This document shows, piece after piece, positions 43,239 through 57,100 of a stretch of DNA of 64,000 nt. A program made the position numbers and the translations under genes. Origin of the DNA: Bolinopsis microptera (lineage: Eukaryota; Ctenophora; Tentaculata; Lobata; Bolinopsidae); the NCBI RefSeq assembly GCF_026151205.1, contig NC_087083.1:1986501-2050500 (forward strand). The letters are read 5' to 3'. Every line of letters begins with the position of its first letter. Position 1 is the stretch's first letter. Below the pieces are notes generated by a model. That model was not told where the DNA came from. It searched no databases and saw only the letters and a list, made by a program, of their open reading frames with translations.

Positions 43239-44080
43239 ATGATCGGGGGAGGAATACTATGTGATATTCGCAATACCCAAGCATGTAGCAGATCCTTCAA
43301 ACCAGAATATGAAAAGGTTAATATTTATTTCGTGGATGGATCTTTCCTTGTATGGGAAGCTGAAACAGCGATATTTCTTCGGGAGAAATTTGGTGTTAGT
43401 GGTGTTTTAGTAGGGACCTTACCAAGAAGCCACGACAGAACAGAGCATTGGGCCTGCCTCTCGAAATCATGAAAGAGGAAGCGATTGTTCTGCACAGGGA
43501 GGGCGTAGTTAATATTGTTAAACAAAAAGACATGCCAGTAGTTGGTTCTGAAGAAAAGTATGCTGATTATTTAGCAAAGTCTTACAAGGAACAGAATGAG
43601 TTTTTGCAGAATAAAATTTTTAGTAAGTCTCAGAAGTTTGTTCAGGATCCTGTGGAAGAGCCTGTACATTTGAATCTGAGTGGAAAAATTGATATTGATA
43701 ACCCACCTTATCATTTACAAAGGGTTTTTAATAGGCAATCTAGAGAATTTTGGTCCCAAAGTTTCGGTGATATCAACGAATTTGAATTGTCTGAATCTGA
43801 AAAAATGCGCCTTATGGTCCTTCAAGATCTTCGTCACAGAAACTATTTAATCACTTCAGGATCAAAATTTGGTGGAGATTTTCTCGTTTACCCTGGAGAC
43901 CCATTAGTGTTTCATGCATATTTCATAGTTAAAGTTGTCCCCAAGGGTTTCAGAATGAAAGCCAATGAATTGTTAGCTTTTTCCAGACTGGCAACATCCG
44001 TTAAAAAGGTAGCTGTTTTGGGGACAGTGGACGGCTCAAATGTTTCCTACATCAGTTTACAGTGGTCTGGATTGAAATGA
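43239..44080 (+). CDS. TSEN34: tRNA-splicing endonuclease subunit TSEN34 (one apparent frameshift)
   Basis: The protein has the TSEN34 layout. The N-terminal domain has VDGSFLVWEAETAIFLREKFGV and LVGTLPR, then after a shift PRQNRALGLPLEIM. The C-terminal nuclease fold has the catalytic triad in place: Tyr and His in VYPGDPLVFHAYF and Lys in the SVKKVAVLG region, ending VSYISLQWSGLK as in the human enzyme. TSEN34 cleaves the 3' splice site of pre-tRNA introns. The frames 43239-43469 and 43448-44080 differ; one extra base near 43427 would join them with family-conserved sequence on both sides. Given intact catalytic residues, a sequencing deletion is at least as likely as a pseudogene. The first 25 or so codons do not look conserved, so the true start may be near 43317 or in an upstream exon. 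Confidence 0.9.
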
Positions 44081-44403
44081 ACAAGATTATATTTTTGCAT
44101 TTGAGGATCTGTATTTTGAGATAAATTTTGATGGTTGTTTATTTCTTCCTGGGTATTAGTAGCATGATTTGTAAAACTTTGTATTGTAATTTTATTGATT
44201 TTGAGGAGTAAAATAACAGACACTAAAATTAACCTCCATTCATATTACGAAATCTTCATCAGATAAGTTTTTAGTCAAATTTTCTACAAATATCTTCAAT
44301 ATAATATTACGAACTTATCCACGAAAGTGTCTAATGTCACACGTACTTAATAAAATCATCTGTTTATTTAGCTGCTGGTACCGTCCGGATCCGAAAGCCA
44401 GCT

Positions 44404-47400
44404 ATGTTGACAGTAGAAGATGAAACTAATAAAGAGAACAAGCTTAACGCCTCATCCGAAAACGTAAGCTTTCTTTTTAAAGCGATTTCAGTTGAAAATG
44501 GAAAGTATTTTTTTGAATGATTATTGACTCTGTTTTTGGTGAAGAGACAAAGGAATGTGATGACTCCTTCAACTATTTGTCACAGATATCACCTCATCGC
44601 GACAGAAAAATTAATGATATGATTGGCCGCAAAAAAACTTATTATAGCCGGTAGGTGCTACTCATAACTTAATACATATTATTATTAAGAATAAGCATTC
44701 CAAGCATTACAATTAATAGCTACAGTTAGCAATATATAGCCGCTCTATTCAGCCGCTCTTTTTAGATTCTTCGTGACAATTTAAATGTGGATACTCTGTC
44801 TCAATACTACGTCTAAAACGGTCTTCTTTAAGTTTTTACGGAAAGCGCAGACAATTTTTCGCCAGATATCTCCGCGCGAGTATTAAATTTGTTTGCTCGA
44901 GCGCGCGCGCTATTTTCGCGCCAATGCAAATCTCAAAGAGCTGAGCTAGATCAAGAGGTGTCACTGTACACCTCCAATCAACATTGAACATAATTAAAGA
45001 TGGGTCATGGGTGTCTCTAATTTTTTCAACTAATTTTCTTTCAGATTGAGCGTTCTGTCAATTCGTCCAAGACCATTCTTCCGAAAGACAATGGCGCTCT
45101 ATCCTCAGACGAAGAGAACTTCCACCGAAAGAAAAGAACGGTTTTAGATGACAGTTCAGATGAAGAAAATCAGCTAGTTATCGACGAAAATCAGCCGATG
45201 ACATCACCATCACTATCTCTTGAACCAAATCGGGAGAAATTCTTGGTGGATAATATAGAATCTGATATGGACTCGGATGCTCCTATGTTGTCGAAGAACG
45301 CTAAAAAATTTGATTCAGACAGCGTCCCAACTGACGGCAAAGAATCGAGCTCAGACATTGAAAGCTTTATCAAGAAAAAGAAAAAGAAGAAGTTGAAGAA
45401 ATCGCGGAAGAAGAACATGGCAAAAGAAGATTTATTAGATAAGTCTAAATTAACGGATGATGAAAACGATGAATTACTCAAGGATCTCGAGACAATGTTA
45501 AACGAACCAAACAGCGAACCTGACTTGAAGGATGTGGGTAACGAGAAGGTTTGTTTTGTGCATGATATATCTGCAGGCATACTAATACATGGCTGTTATA
45601 CAGGGTGTCCCAAAATAGGCGACCAAGTTACTCTTACTATTAACTCGCCTCACATTTAATCTGACGATTTGAAAACGTCTCCAGTCATATGCTATGATGC
45701 TCCAGAATCTGTGTAAAAAATTTCAGGACCAAAATCTACAATGAACCTATTCTACTGATTATAGTTGAATCCTTAACTTTTATCCTCATCCCTTTCAAAG
45801 GTGGTAGCTATATTTTATGATCTTATTACCAATTCTAATCTTATGCATATATTGCATATCTATAAAATTCGATTGGTAACGCCGCAAACCTTTTTATTCA
45901 GACTGGGTGCAGTGATTCTGAAAGTGGCAGCAGCGTAGGAATGCCCGAGGATACCTACATCGTTCGAAAAACAGAGGGAACTGAGGATGTTAAGTCTAAG
46001 AAAGAAAAGATCTACAAAGATTTTGATCCTGAGGATTGGCAGAACGAAGAAGTTAAAGGTTAATGGCTTCCATTTGTGACATATCGGCATTTGACTTAAT
46101 GATATTGATATTAATTTGAGATTAAAACTCTTTTTTTGAGACTCATCGAATATCGATTGATATTTTATATTATATAACAAATTTTAACGTCGTCAACTAT
46201 CTCTAGAGAAGGAATACAAAGATAGTGAGAAGAAGAAGGGGGAGAAAAAGAAGAAAGAAACTCTTGATCCTGTTGCTCTGTTGGTCAGTGAGAGACAAAA
46301 AATGATGAGAGGTTAGTTCATAGTTGAATGAGTAGGCAATATTTTAACACCTTTTTCTTTCAGGGACAGCGGGAACGGAATCCTCGAACATTTTTTATAT
46401 TACAATCTCAAAGCACAAATTTAAAGCAATATTGTCAAGAACAGAATTTCTTGTTCCCTGTAAATTGTTAGGTTTTGACCATGATGGGACCATGATAAGA
46501 AATGTTGTCTATAAGCTCATATCTATTGATCTCCCGAATATCGTGAAGAATATCATGCTGACCAATGGCGGTACTGCGATTGATCAGCTGATTTGAATCC
46601 TTTATGTGAGAAGCCTTCGAGTTGCTGAATCAGTTGTAAGGGCCACACATAAAAATATCAGGTTACCAGAGTCAATAACTCTAAAACCATTCCACATCTG
46701 GAATTCTATTCTTTAGATTACTTCTCGAAAAACTCATTCCTTACGATTGTAAGTCCGTAGCACTAGAACACTGTTCTATTTACAATGTTCCTGCGCACTG
46801 TGCCCCAAGCCACTGGAGTCAGAGACATAGCCAAGAAGTGTTTCGAACTAGCCTACAAGGATATAGCTCCAGTAAACATCACTCTCAGCCTCTTAATCAT
46901 CATTTTGAACAGTCTCGTGATAGCCTACTACCGTCGCAACATCTTCAAGTTAACTCCGGCGCTTTTTGTCTGCATTGCTTGCTGCGATATCTCAGCAGCC
47001 GTTGGGAATATTGTCGTCGGTGTTGTTGTGGTTTCACGGTCCGGAGAACCACGCGGAGAGGACTATGTGGTGGTGCTATGTGATCTACAGGGTAGTTGGG
47101 TTGCTTGGTTATGCTGCCTCTATATTTTTCAACACCCTGCTTGCTGTCTCCAGGACAGTCTTTATCTGTAACCCATTTTATCTAAATTTATGGTTATGAA
47201 GGCTTTTGCGGGGGGCTTTCTTAGGGTTTCTTACTTTCCTTGTCGCTCTTACTATTTTTGATGTTTACTTCTTGGTGGACATAACGCCCGAAATGCAGTT
47301 CACGCAAGTCATTGTTTTCTTTTTCTTCGTTGTCTCTCTGATGGCAAGCATCACTTTTCCTGGACAGGCCATTGCTTGGCGTGTCTATATTGGCTCTCAC

Positions 47401-50400
47401 TTTAATGCAGCACCCACCGCTGCTGTTGAGTTCACTCTTCTCACCTTGATCTACTTGTTGCCCGTTCTAGCTGTGTTCGTTAGCATGCTAGTTCAGGTGA
47501 TCGTTGTGGTACGAAGATCTAGAGCGAGAAGTGATGAAGACGGAGGGCAACACTTTGATGACTGGAACTACATTACCACAACAGTCACCCTCTTAGCGTC
47601 GCTCTTCTTGGTGTGCAATGCCGCCCTCACCATTGACACCTTCATCGTACAGCTGGTATACCACGGACCTGATTACCACCCAGCAGAATATCGGGTGTTT
47701 GGGATTGTTGAGACGGTGCTGCCCCTTGTCAACTCACTGCTGTCTCCTGTTATCATTGTCTCCAACTCACTGCTGTCTCCTGTTATCATTGTCTCCAACT
47801 CACTGCTGTCTCCTGTTATCATTGTCTCCAACTCACTGCTGTCTCCTGTTATCATTGTCTCCAACTCACTGCTGTCTCCTGTTATCATTGTCTCCAACTC
47901 ACTGCTGTCTCCTGTTATCATTGTCTCCAACTCACTGCTGTCTCCTGTTATCATTGTCTCCAACTCACTGCTGTCTCCTGTTATCATTGTCTCCAACTCA
48001 CTGCTGTCTCCTGTTATCATTGTCTCCAACTCACTGCTGTCTCCTGTTATCATTGTCTCCAACTCACTGCTGTCTCCTGTTATCATTGTCTCTAGGAACG
48101 CAAGGATCAAGCATGATCTGCTCAGCAAAGTTAGGGCTGTCTTCAGGCATGCTGGATAGGATTATATATGGTGATTGAGGAGAATTGATGAACGTTATCT
48201 GTTCCGAAGGAAGAGTGGACGTTTTTGAAACCGCTGATTTTAAGGAGACAAATACCGGTTACATAGTTTTAATGTTTTGTGTTGCAGTGTATAATCATTA
48301 ATCATGTCTTAATTTACATAACATAATCATTTAATTTGTTACCGATACAATCGTGAAATGATATTTCATTTGTAACCCTTCATTCAACGCTTCAAGGAAA
48401 TACTGATCAAAACTGAAGGACAAGGTTACCCTGGCATATTAGAAACATGCCAGAAACATGCCACATGCCAGAAACATGCCACATGCCAGAAACATGCCAC
48501 ATGCCAGAAACATGCCACATGTCAGGAACATGCCACATCCACCGTATAAGTTACTGTTAGATGGGGGTAATGCAACGACCATTAATGTCAGTATTTGAGA
48601 TTTTTCCGAAACTGACATTGTCATTAATGGTCATTAATGGTCATTAATGGTCATTAATGGTCATTAATGGTCATTAATGGTCATTAATGGTCATAAGATA
48701 TCTCAAATTTTGAAATATCTGGCAGTAGCCTTGACTAATTGAGGGGAGAAATCATGTTTCGTACGGAGATCAGCGGCTTAGGTCAATACAGATGAATGGA
48801 TCAAAACAGCCAGTCAGAGCGAGCTGTCGAAGTGGGAGTACCCGCCAGTATTTTACTTCAACAAAACAGGAGACTTTCCCATGCAGGACATCTGTCATGA
48901 GTTGAAAAAACTGGTTAACTGTCTCCATTACCTCAGTACTAGATTCATCATAATGGCCGATTCTGATTCGATCGAAGACACGAAATTCACCCTAAACTGG
49001 GGGATGATTCTTAAACTCGCTACGGAAAGTGAAGAATTCAGAGACTCTGTATCCCTTACAACTCTGCAGCACTCTGATAGACAAAACCCGCAGTGTGCTG
49101 CAGAGCTAACGGCTAAATGGGATGTTCTAAAACAAGCAGGATTTCTGAGCCTCTCGGCCTATCTTAAGGCCGGGTTTTTGCTCCTGGCAGCGTTTTATGA
49201 CAAATCGCTGACTGTTTCAGAAAGAGCTGAAAATGCGTGGACTGTTTTCACGTTCTTCACTCTGTGGGGAGAACACTCGAAGAAATTAAATACCAGCGAG
49301 AACTTCATAACTAGAGAAAGCTTCAAAGACTTAATATCCGCAGCTAACGGACTTGTCTTGTATTTTGTCGACTTGATTTGTAATCACCCCAAAGCACCAG
49401 TAGTACCGTGGTTTTTATCGTCTGATCAAAATGAACAACTCTTCGCTCGAATCAGGGTTGGACGGCACTCCGGTAGACGCACACAAATCGACTCTACAAG
49501 AGTCCCTGAAGCCATGGGTCGTTACAACCGACTATTAGAGGTGGAGAATACGCTTGATGTTGAATGTGGTACAAGTGTTCATAAAACCGCTCATACCCGG
49601 GGGAAGACACTCTTTCGTTCTGAGTGGAGCAAACATCCAGAGAAAAAGATTGCTGTTGATTTTGGAGGTTCGGTCAAGATGAGTAACCTTATAATCCAAA
49701 GCTTAAAAAGAGGATCCAAGATTGGAGAGGAACTCTTTGTTTCCTCTTCTAGTTATGGAAGTTCGTATCTTTCAGGTGATAATGGAAATGTTATTTCTGA
49801 AAGACGGCGGAGTCTCCAATTTCCACTCTCATATGGTAGTGAACAACAATCAGATGATGAATCAGACCATGAGAGTGAAGACAATTTTTCTGATTATGAG
49901 GACGAAGAGCTGGTTGATAGCTCCACTAAGGTCGTGACCAAATATTGTAACCAAAGCAAGACCAACTTTGGTGCGAAAAGCCGAAGGAAAAGATTTTTTG
50001 GTCTTGCCTTGGATACAAGTATTGGGTTGTATCGCCCAGTCTGTAAAGGTTTAGCAGAACCAGAGCTATGCAACGCTCAAGAGGTGCAAGTTGGTGGAAC
50101 AATAACTGGTATACTCATAACAGGCAAGGATGAAAAAAGAAGGCGCACGGTTGTGCAGGGCAAAGTGCTTTCTATATCTGTTAAGACATCTAAAGCATCA
50201 CAAAGAAAAGGAAATGCTCGGTCGGGAGAGAGAAGACCTGCGGTGGCGATCTGTATTGAGCACGATATGTCTTCCCAGTGTTGGGTGAAGACCCAGGATG
50301 GTTCAATAATAAGTTTAGATTGGGAGAACGTTGTTGTTATGGTATAATTGGGTTAGTTGTAATATGTAGTAATATCAGTGTTTGAGAAAGTTGTAAAATT

Positions 50401-51102
50401 AACTTTTCATCCTCTTCCAAGACGTAAAGTACCGTCTACTTATTGTTAGTTAACTTTAGGTAGGTTCTAAGTGGTCCTCGTGTCCGTCCTTCTTGTTCCA
50501 GGAAGTGCGGAAAAAAACATGACCATTAATGTCAGTATTCGAAATTTTGGCAAAACTGACATTGTCATTAATGGTCATTAATGGTCATTAATGGTCATTA
50601 ATGGTCATTAATGGTCGTTGCATCACCCCCTGTTAGATAATGCCGGATAAAGCTGAAATAATGGAGGGATAATGATTGACGGAAAGAGCGCTGGAAACCA
50701 TGAAATTTTTTCGAGCAGCTTTGAAACTTTGTACGAACTCTCCTTTTTTTCGAGGAGATTGTTACAATGCAGTTAATATTAAATATTCGATATTCTTTAA
50801 TATTGTTCAAACCTCCTCTCCTCAGAATCTGAGATATCCCTACCAAGACACGAACCTGTTCCGCTCCAACTAAGCGATTGCCTGGCCAGAATTCCCAAAC
50901 TCACCACTCTTAGACCGACCAGAGTCGAGGAGAAGAAATCTGCGTTTGTGCCAAAGTTGTCCTCCAAAACCGACGAGTTTTTCCTTCCTAAAGATTTGGG
51001 AAACTTCATGGGGAGGTCTAGAGTTGTATAGTGCTTCTCAAATAAATATAGCTTACCAAACTACTGAAAGTATCGTGCCAAATCTGCCTGCTGCTGTAAA
51101 AT

Positions 51103-51144
<42 letters not shown>

Positions 51145-54100
51145 AAAAAAAATTTAAAAATAAAATCCCCCCCAAAATCAAAAAAAAAAACAATTTAAAA
51201 AAATCCAAATAAAGTTTATATTTTTTAAGTTTTGAAAAAAAAACCCCAAATTAAAACCTTTTAGGAAGTACAAAAATTCCCCAAAAATTTCCCCAAAAAT
51301 TGGCTAAAAAAAAAAAATTTGGGGCTTTTACCCAATTTTCCCCTTTCCCCCAAATTCGTAAATTTAAAATTTTTTTTAATTTTTTAAAAAAACCATTTTT
51401 TTTAAATTTTTGGGAAAGAAAAAATTAAAAAATTTTTTTAAAAAAACCAAATACTGGGGGAAAAAAAAAAAATTTTTGGGAATTTTTGATGGAATATCCC
51501 AAAAATTTTTAAAATTTTAAAGAGAAAACCCCCTTAAAAGGGAAAAAGTCTTTAATTTAAAAAAAAAAAGGGGGGGGAATTGGGGGGGTAAAAATTTAAA
51601 AAAAAATTTATTTTGAAAAAATGCTTTAGGGGACTTAATTTTTTTTCCCCAACCTTTTTTGCATTGAAATTGCAAAAAGTAGTTTGTTTTTTAACCTTGA
51701 TCTTTTCCCTTTTTTAAAAAAAAAAAAACCCAAAGTTTTTTATATTTTTGGGGTAAAGGTGACCTTTTTGGAAAAAATCAAAAAAAGCCCAACCCCTAAA
51801 CCCGGGCACCCCCGATTGGTTTCCCCCGGGAAACCCCCCTTTTTTAAAGCCCCTTTTTCCAAAAAAATTTTTTTAAAAAATTTTTTTAAAAAACTTAAAA
51901 CCAAACCGGCGAAAAAAAGTTTTAAAAGGGAAAAGAAAAAATTAGTCCTTAACAATTATGGCAAAAAACTTAAAATTTTTTAAAAAATTTTAAAAAAACC
52001 CTTTTAAAAAAAATTTTTAAAAGGTCGTTTTTTAAAAAAATTGGGGTTTTTTGGCAAACAATTTTTGGGCCCGAAAAAAAAAGCCAAAACGTTTGGACGA
52101 ATTTTCTGGGGAAAAAAAAAATAAAATCGGTTTAAAAACTTTTGAAAAAAATTAAAAAAATTTTTCCTAAAAACCAAAGATTTTTAAAAATTTTTTAAAT
52201 TTTTCCCGCCCTTTTTTTGAACAATTGAAAAAGCTAAAACTTTAAAATTTGGGGCCTTTAAAAAAAGTCAACCTTTTTAAAAAACTTTTTCTTTATGAAA
52301 TTTCCCAGCCGGGATTTTCAAGAAAATCCCAAAATTAGGAAAAGGGAAAAATTAGGCCCCCCCCCTCCCTTTAAAAAAAAAATTAAATAATAAAAAAATT
52401 TTTAAATTTTTTTGGGGGTTGAATTTTTTAAGTTTTTTGGGCCAAATTTTGGGGCCTCCAAAAAGGGGTAAAAAAAATTTTTTTAACCCCCCCCCGGGGG
52501 ATTTTGCCCATTAAAAAGGGGGAAATTAAAACCCCGGTTTAAGCTTTAGGGGGGGGCCCCACATCCAAAGAAAAAAGAAAAAAAGAAAAAAAAAAAAAGA
52601 AAAAAAAAAAAACCCCTTTTAATTTCTTAAATTTGCCCCCCCCCCCCCCCCCCCCCCAAAATTCCCCCCTTTATTAAAAAAATTTTTTTAAAAAAAAAAA
52701 AATTTACGTTAAATTTCGCCCCAAAAAAAGGGGGAAAAGGGCCCCCCGTCCCCTTTTTTTCCTAAAAAAGAAACAAAATTTTTAAAAACCCCAAAAAAAC
52801 TTCCCCCCCCCCTTTTTTTAAAATTTGAGGGTTAAAATTTTTGTCGCCAAAAACCAAAAAAACCCGGAATTTTCCCCCTTTTTTTGAAAACCTTTTTAAA
52901 AAAATTTTAAACCCCCCTAAAAATTTCGGTTTTTTTTGAAGTTTAAAAAAAAGTTTTGGGAAAAGGGGGAAAAAAATTTTTAAAAACTTTTTGGGGGGGG
53001 CCCCCCCCCCCCCCCCCCCCCCAAAATTTGTCATTTTTATTTTACAATTTTTAAAATCAATAAAATTTACAGGTTTTAAAAAAATTTGTACTTTTAAAAT
53101 AAACGGATGGGAAAAAATTGCCTTTTTAAAAAAAAAAAGCTTAAAAGTTTTCTTTAAAAAAAATACGGGAAAATTAAAAAAGGGGCCCCCCCCCCCTTTT
53201 ACGAAGTTGGGTGTTTAAAAAGGGGTTTGAAAAATTTTTAATTTTTTTTTTTTGAACCCTTTGGGTTTTTTAAACTTTAATTTTTACCACGGGGGAAAGT
53301 TGACCCAGGGTTTGGGAAATGTGTAAACGGGGGAATTTTTGAAGGGGGAAAAAGTTGCCCCGGGGGGAAATTTTTTTGAAAAGTTTGGAATTTAATTTTG
53401 GGGTTTTTGAAAATGTTGGGAATGTTTTTTGACCCCGTTTGGGAAGTTCCCCCTTTTGGGGTTTTTAAAACCCTTTGGGAATTTTCCCCCTTTTTGGAAA
53501 AACCCCCCCCCAAAATTTTCCCCAGGCCCAAAAAAAAGAAAGATTTCCTTTTCCGGAAAAAACAAAGATTGAACAGAAAACGCGAAGGGTTTTGTTAGAG
53601 GGGGGAAACGTTTTCGGGAAAAATTGATTCAACAAAAGAATTTTTCCCCCCTCTTTTTAAAATTTTTTTCCCCAAAAAAAGGAAGAAAAAAAACGACCAG
53701 AAATCTGGTTAAAACGGGGGAAAAAATTCAAATAGGACAAAATATGTTTTTTTTTTTTGTTTTTTAATTTTCCCCAGTGGGATTTGTGGTCCCGGCCACC
53801 CCCCAGCCCCCCCCCCCCTTTCCCCCGCGAAAAAAAAACCCTTTAAAAACCAAAAAGGGAGAATATTGGAAAAAGGGGTTTTAAATTGAAAAAATGGGAA
53901 AAAAAAAGTTTTTGGGGAAAAAAAATTTTTCCCTGGAGGTAAAAACAATTGAAAAAAAAAAAAAATTACCCCTGATTGGGGGATGAAAGAAAAAAAAAAA
54001 AAAAAATCAGCTAAAAAATTTTTAAAAATTTAAAATTTTCCAATTTTTTTAGATTTTTTTTTTAAAAAAAAAGGGGTTTCCCAGGGGAAGAAGGAAAAAA

Positions 54101-57100
54101 TTTGACCCCCCTAAAAAAGCCCTTTAAAAACCCGAGATCTCTCAAAAGGAATTAAAAAAAAAATTTATTTTGAAAAAAAGGAAAAAAAAAAGAATTTGGA
54201 TAAATTAAAGAGATTTTTTTAATACTTTTTTGGGGGTAAATTGAAAAAAAATTTTTTAAAAAATTTAAAAAATTTTTTTATTAAAAATTTCATTTTCCTT
54301 TTTTTGTATGAAAGGGAAAAACCCCTTTCCCGGGGTTTCCCCCCCGAAATCGCTAAAAGCCCCCTCAAGACTCAACCCTAAAAATTGGGCAAAAAAAAAA
54401 AACAAAAAACAAAAAAAAAAAAAATCTTTTTAAAAGGGAAATCCAAAAAACAAACAAAAAAAAAAAACCTTTTTTTTTTTAAAAATTCCCCCCAATCCCA
54501 AAACTTTTTAATTGAAAAAAAAAAAAAAATTTTTTAAAAAAAAAAAGGGTTTTTAAGAAAAAGGAAAGGAAAAAGGGAAAAAAAAAAAGGAAAGAATAAG
54601 AAAAAAAGGGGAGGGGAAAAATTTCTCCAGAGGAACAACGGAAATCCCTCTCACAGGTTTTTTTTTTTTTAAAAAATTTCTTTTTCCCCTTAAATCAGTT
54701 TTTAAAGGAGGAGAAAAAAAAAATTATTTATTCATTTTGCGGCAGAAAATTTATACAAAAAATTTTTTGATCAAAAAGACAGCATCCAAACCGGCAACGC
54801 CCCAAACCCCTGGCTGCCCCCCGAGGACAGGAATTGCCAAGAGTTTGAAACTGAAGGAGATGGCTAAACTCCGACTGCTGGCCAAGGGGCCAAAACCTGA
54901 ATTTGTTCAACGTAGTTTTATAAAAACATTCAAACTTTCCCCCTTTGGTCCGATCGCACGGTTTTTTTTTTTTTAATTGTCTGTCAGTATTGAAAAATCC
55001 CCACTCCACTCATGAGCTCATGTTTTTTTTCCCGAGATGGGCGAAGGGCAGAAAGCTAGAATTAAAGTGCTGCTCATATTTGCGGGCGACAATGAGCAGT
55101 AGTCAGAGGAAACGGGGGAACCCCAGGAAAAATACCACCGGACACTGACACGATTTTTTTTTGAAGAAAAGTATTAGATAAAGTAAGAAATCTAAGTATT
55201 CAAATGTACAATGACAAAAGAAGGTGGGCCAAAAAAATCACGTACATAGTTTTGGGCTTTTTTTTAGTCACTGATTGTTTTTACACCATTCGAAATTTTA
55301 AAAATTTTTGGGGTTAGAATCCCCCCGAAAAGAATGTTTAAAGACCCAACGTTTTGGAAATGACTTTTGCCACTGATTAAATATCATTTTTTACGATAAA
55401 AAAATTTTAAGTAATGTAAATGTTAGATGATGCAAGATAAAGCAAGAAATGCAAGATAAAGTAAATAATTTTCGGATAAAGACTTGGGCTTTCCCCCCAG
55501 ACGTCAGCTATGAAATACAGGGGGAACGAGCTCCCTGCACTTCGCGAGTGAAGTGACGCTTTACAGCCCAGCAGATACCTCCAGGAGACTTACCCGGTTT
55601 AATATGCTATAGAAGCATGTAGTAGATACATGGAAGTAGAGAATGAGTAGAGTACACAAGTATTGAGTCATGTTTTGAGTACACATGTAGTAGAGTCATG
55701 TAGTAGAGTACATGTGTAATACATGTAGTAGAGTACATGTAGGAGAGTACATGTATAATACATTTGGGAGAGTACTGTAGTAGAGTCATTATTGAGTTCA
55801 TTATAGAGACTGTATAGAGTTCATGTGTAAAACAAGTAGTAGAGTACATGAGTAGAGTCATGAGTAATACATGTTAGAGTACATGTAAGAGTACAGTAGT
55901 TAATACATGGTGAGTACAGTAGAGAGTACATGTAGTTTAAGTACATGTAGTAGGTCATGTAGTAAGACATGTAGTAAGTTTTAGTAGAGTACAGTGTAGA
56001 GTACAGTGTAAGACATTAGTGAGTAAAGTTAGAACATGTAGTAGAGTACATGTAGTAGAGAAGGTGAGTACGTAGTAGGTCATTAGTAGGTAAAATGATA
56101 GATACTGGTAGAGTACATGTAGTAGAGTCAGTAGTAGAGTACTGTAGTAAGTAATGTATAGAACATGTAGAGAGTACCCTGTAGAGAGTACATGTGTAGT
56201 AGAGACATGTAGTAGAGTAAAATGTAGGTACATTAGTAGAACATGTATAGGTACATGGGTAAGTACAGTATAGATACATTTGTAGAGAAAAGTAGTAGAT
56301 ACTGAGTAAGTACATGTAGTAGAGTACATGTTAAAAGTACATGTAGTAGAGTAATGTATAGAAACATAAGTAATACATGTGTTAGATACATTAGTAGAGA
56401 CATGTAGTAGGTAAAAGTATAGATAATTTAGTAAGTCATGTGTAGAGTACTGTGTAGGTAAATTTTAGAGTTTAAATTTGTAGAGACATGGTTGTAGAGT
56501 ACATGTAGTAGATCCCGTAGTAGGTACATGTATAAAATCATGTAGTAAGTACAGTAGTAGAGAACGTAGTAATTACATGTGTGTAGAGTAATGTTGAGTA
56601 CTGTATAGAGTAATTATGAGTAAAATGTAGTAAGTACATGTAGTAAGATAATGGAGTAGAGACATGTAGTAAGTCTGTATAGAGTACATGTATGGGTACA
56701 TGGTAGAGACTGTAGTAGAGTCTGTGGTAAGTACATGAGTGAAATGTAGTAAGCATTAGTGAGTACATGTGGTAGATACAGAGGGAAAAAGAAAATGAGA
56801 GGCTGGAGAGTACATGTATAGGTACTGAGAGAGACAGAAAATAGGGGAACAGTTTATAGAGTACGTAGTAGAAATCAAGTAGAGAGACATGAGTAGGTAC
56901 ATGAGTAGAGTACAGTAGAGAGAAATTATAGAGAACATGAAAAGAGACGTATTAGGAAATTATAGAGACATGTAGTAGGCATTAGTGATACTGGGAGAGT
57001 ACAGTTTTAAAAGTAATTTAGTAGGGTACAGTAGAGGGTACTGTAGAGAGTAAAAATGTGGTAGAGTAATGTAGTAGAGTACAGTAGAAAGGTACATTTT

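Noticed and set aside
44586-44650. GT-AG segment encoding ISPHRDRKINDMIGRKKTYYSR-like sequence
   Set aside because: Splicing it between claspin exons breaks the frame; omission keeps phase. Could be an alternative exon.
47618-48178. ORFs of THCCLLLSLSP and ETMITGDSSEL
   Set aside because: Other frames of the 33-bp receptor minisatellite.
51684-53948. Several Lys/Phe/Pro/Gly-rich ORFs
   Set aside because: They lie in corrupted homopolymer sequence.
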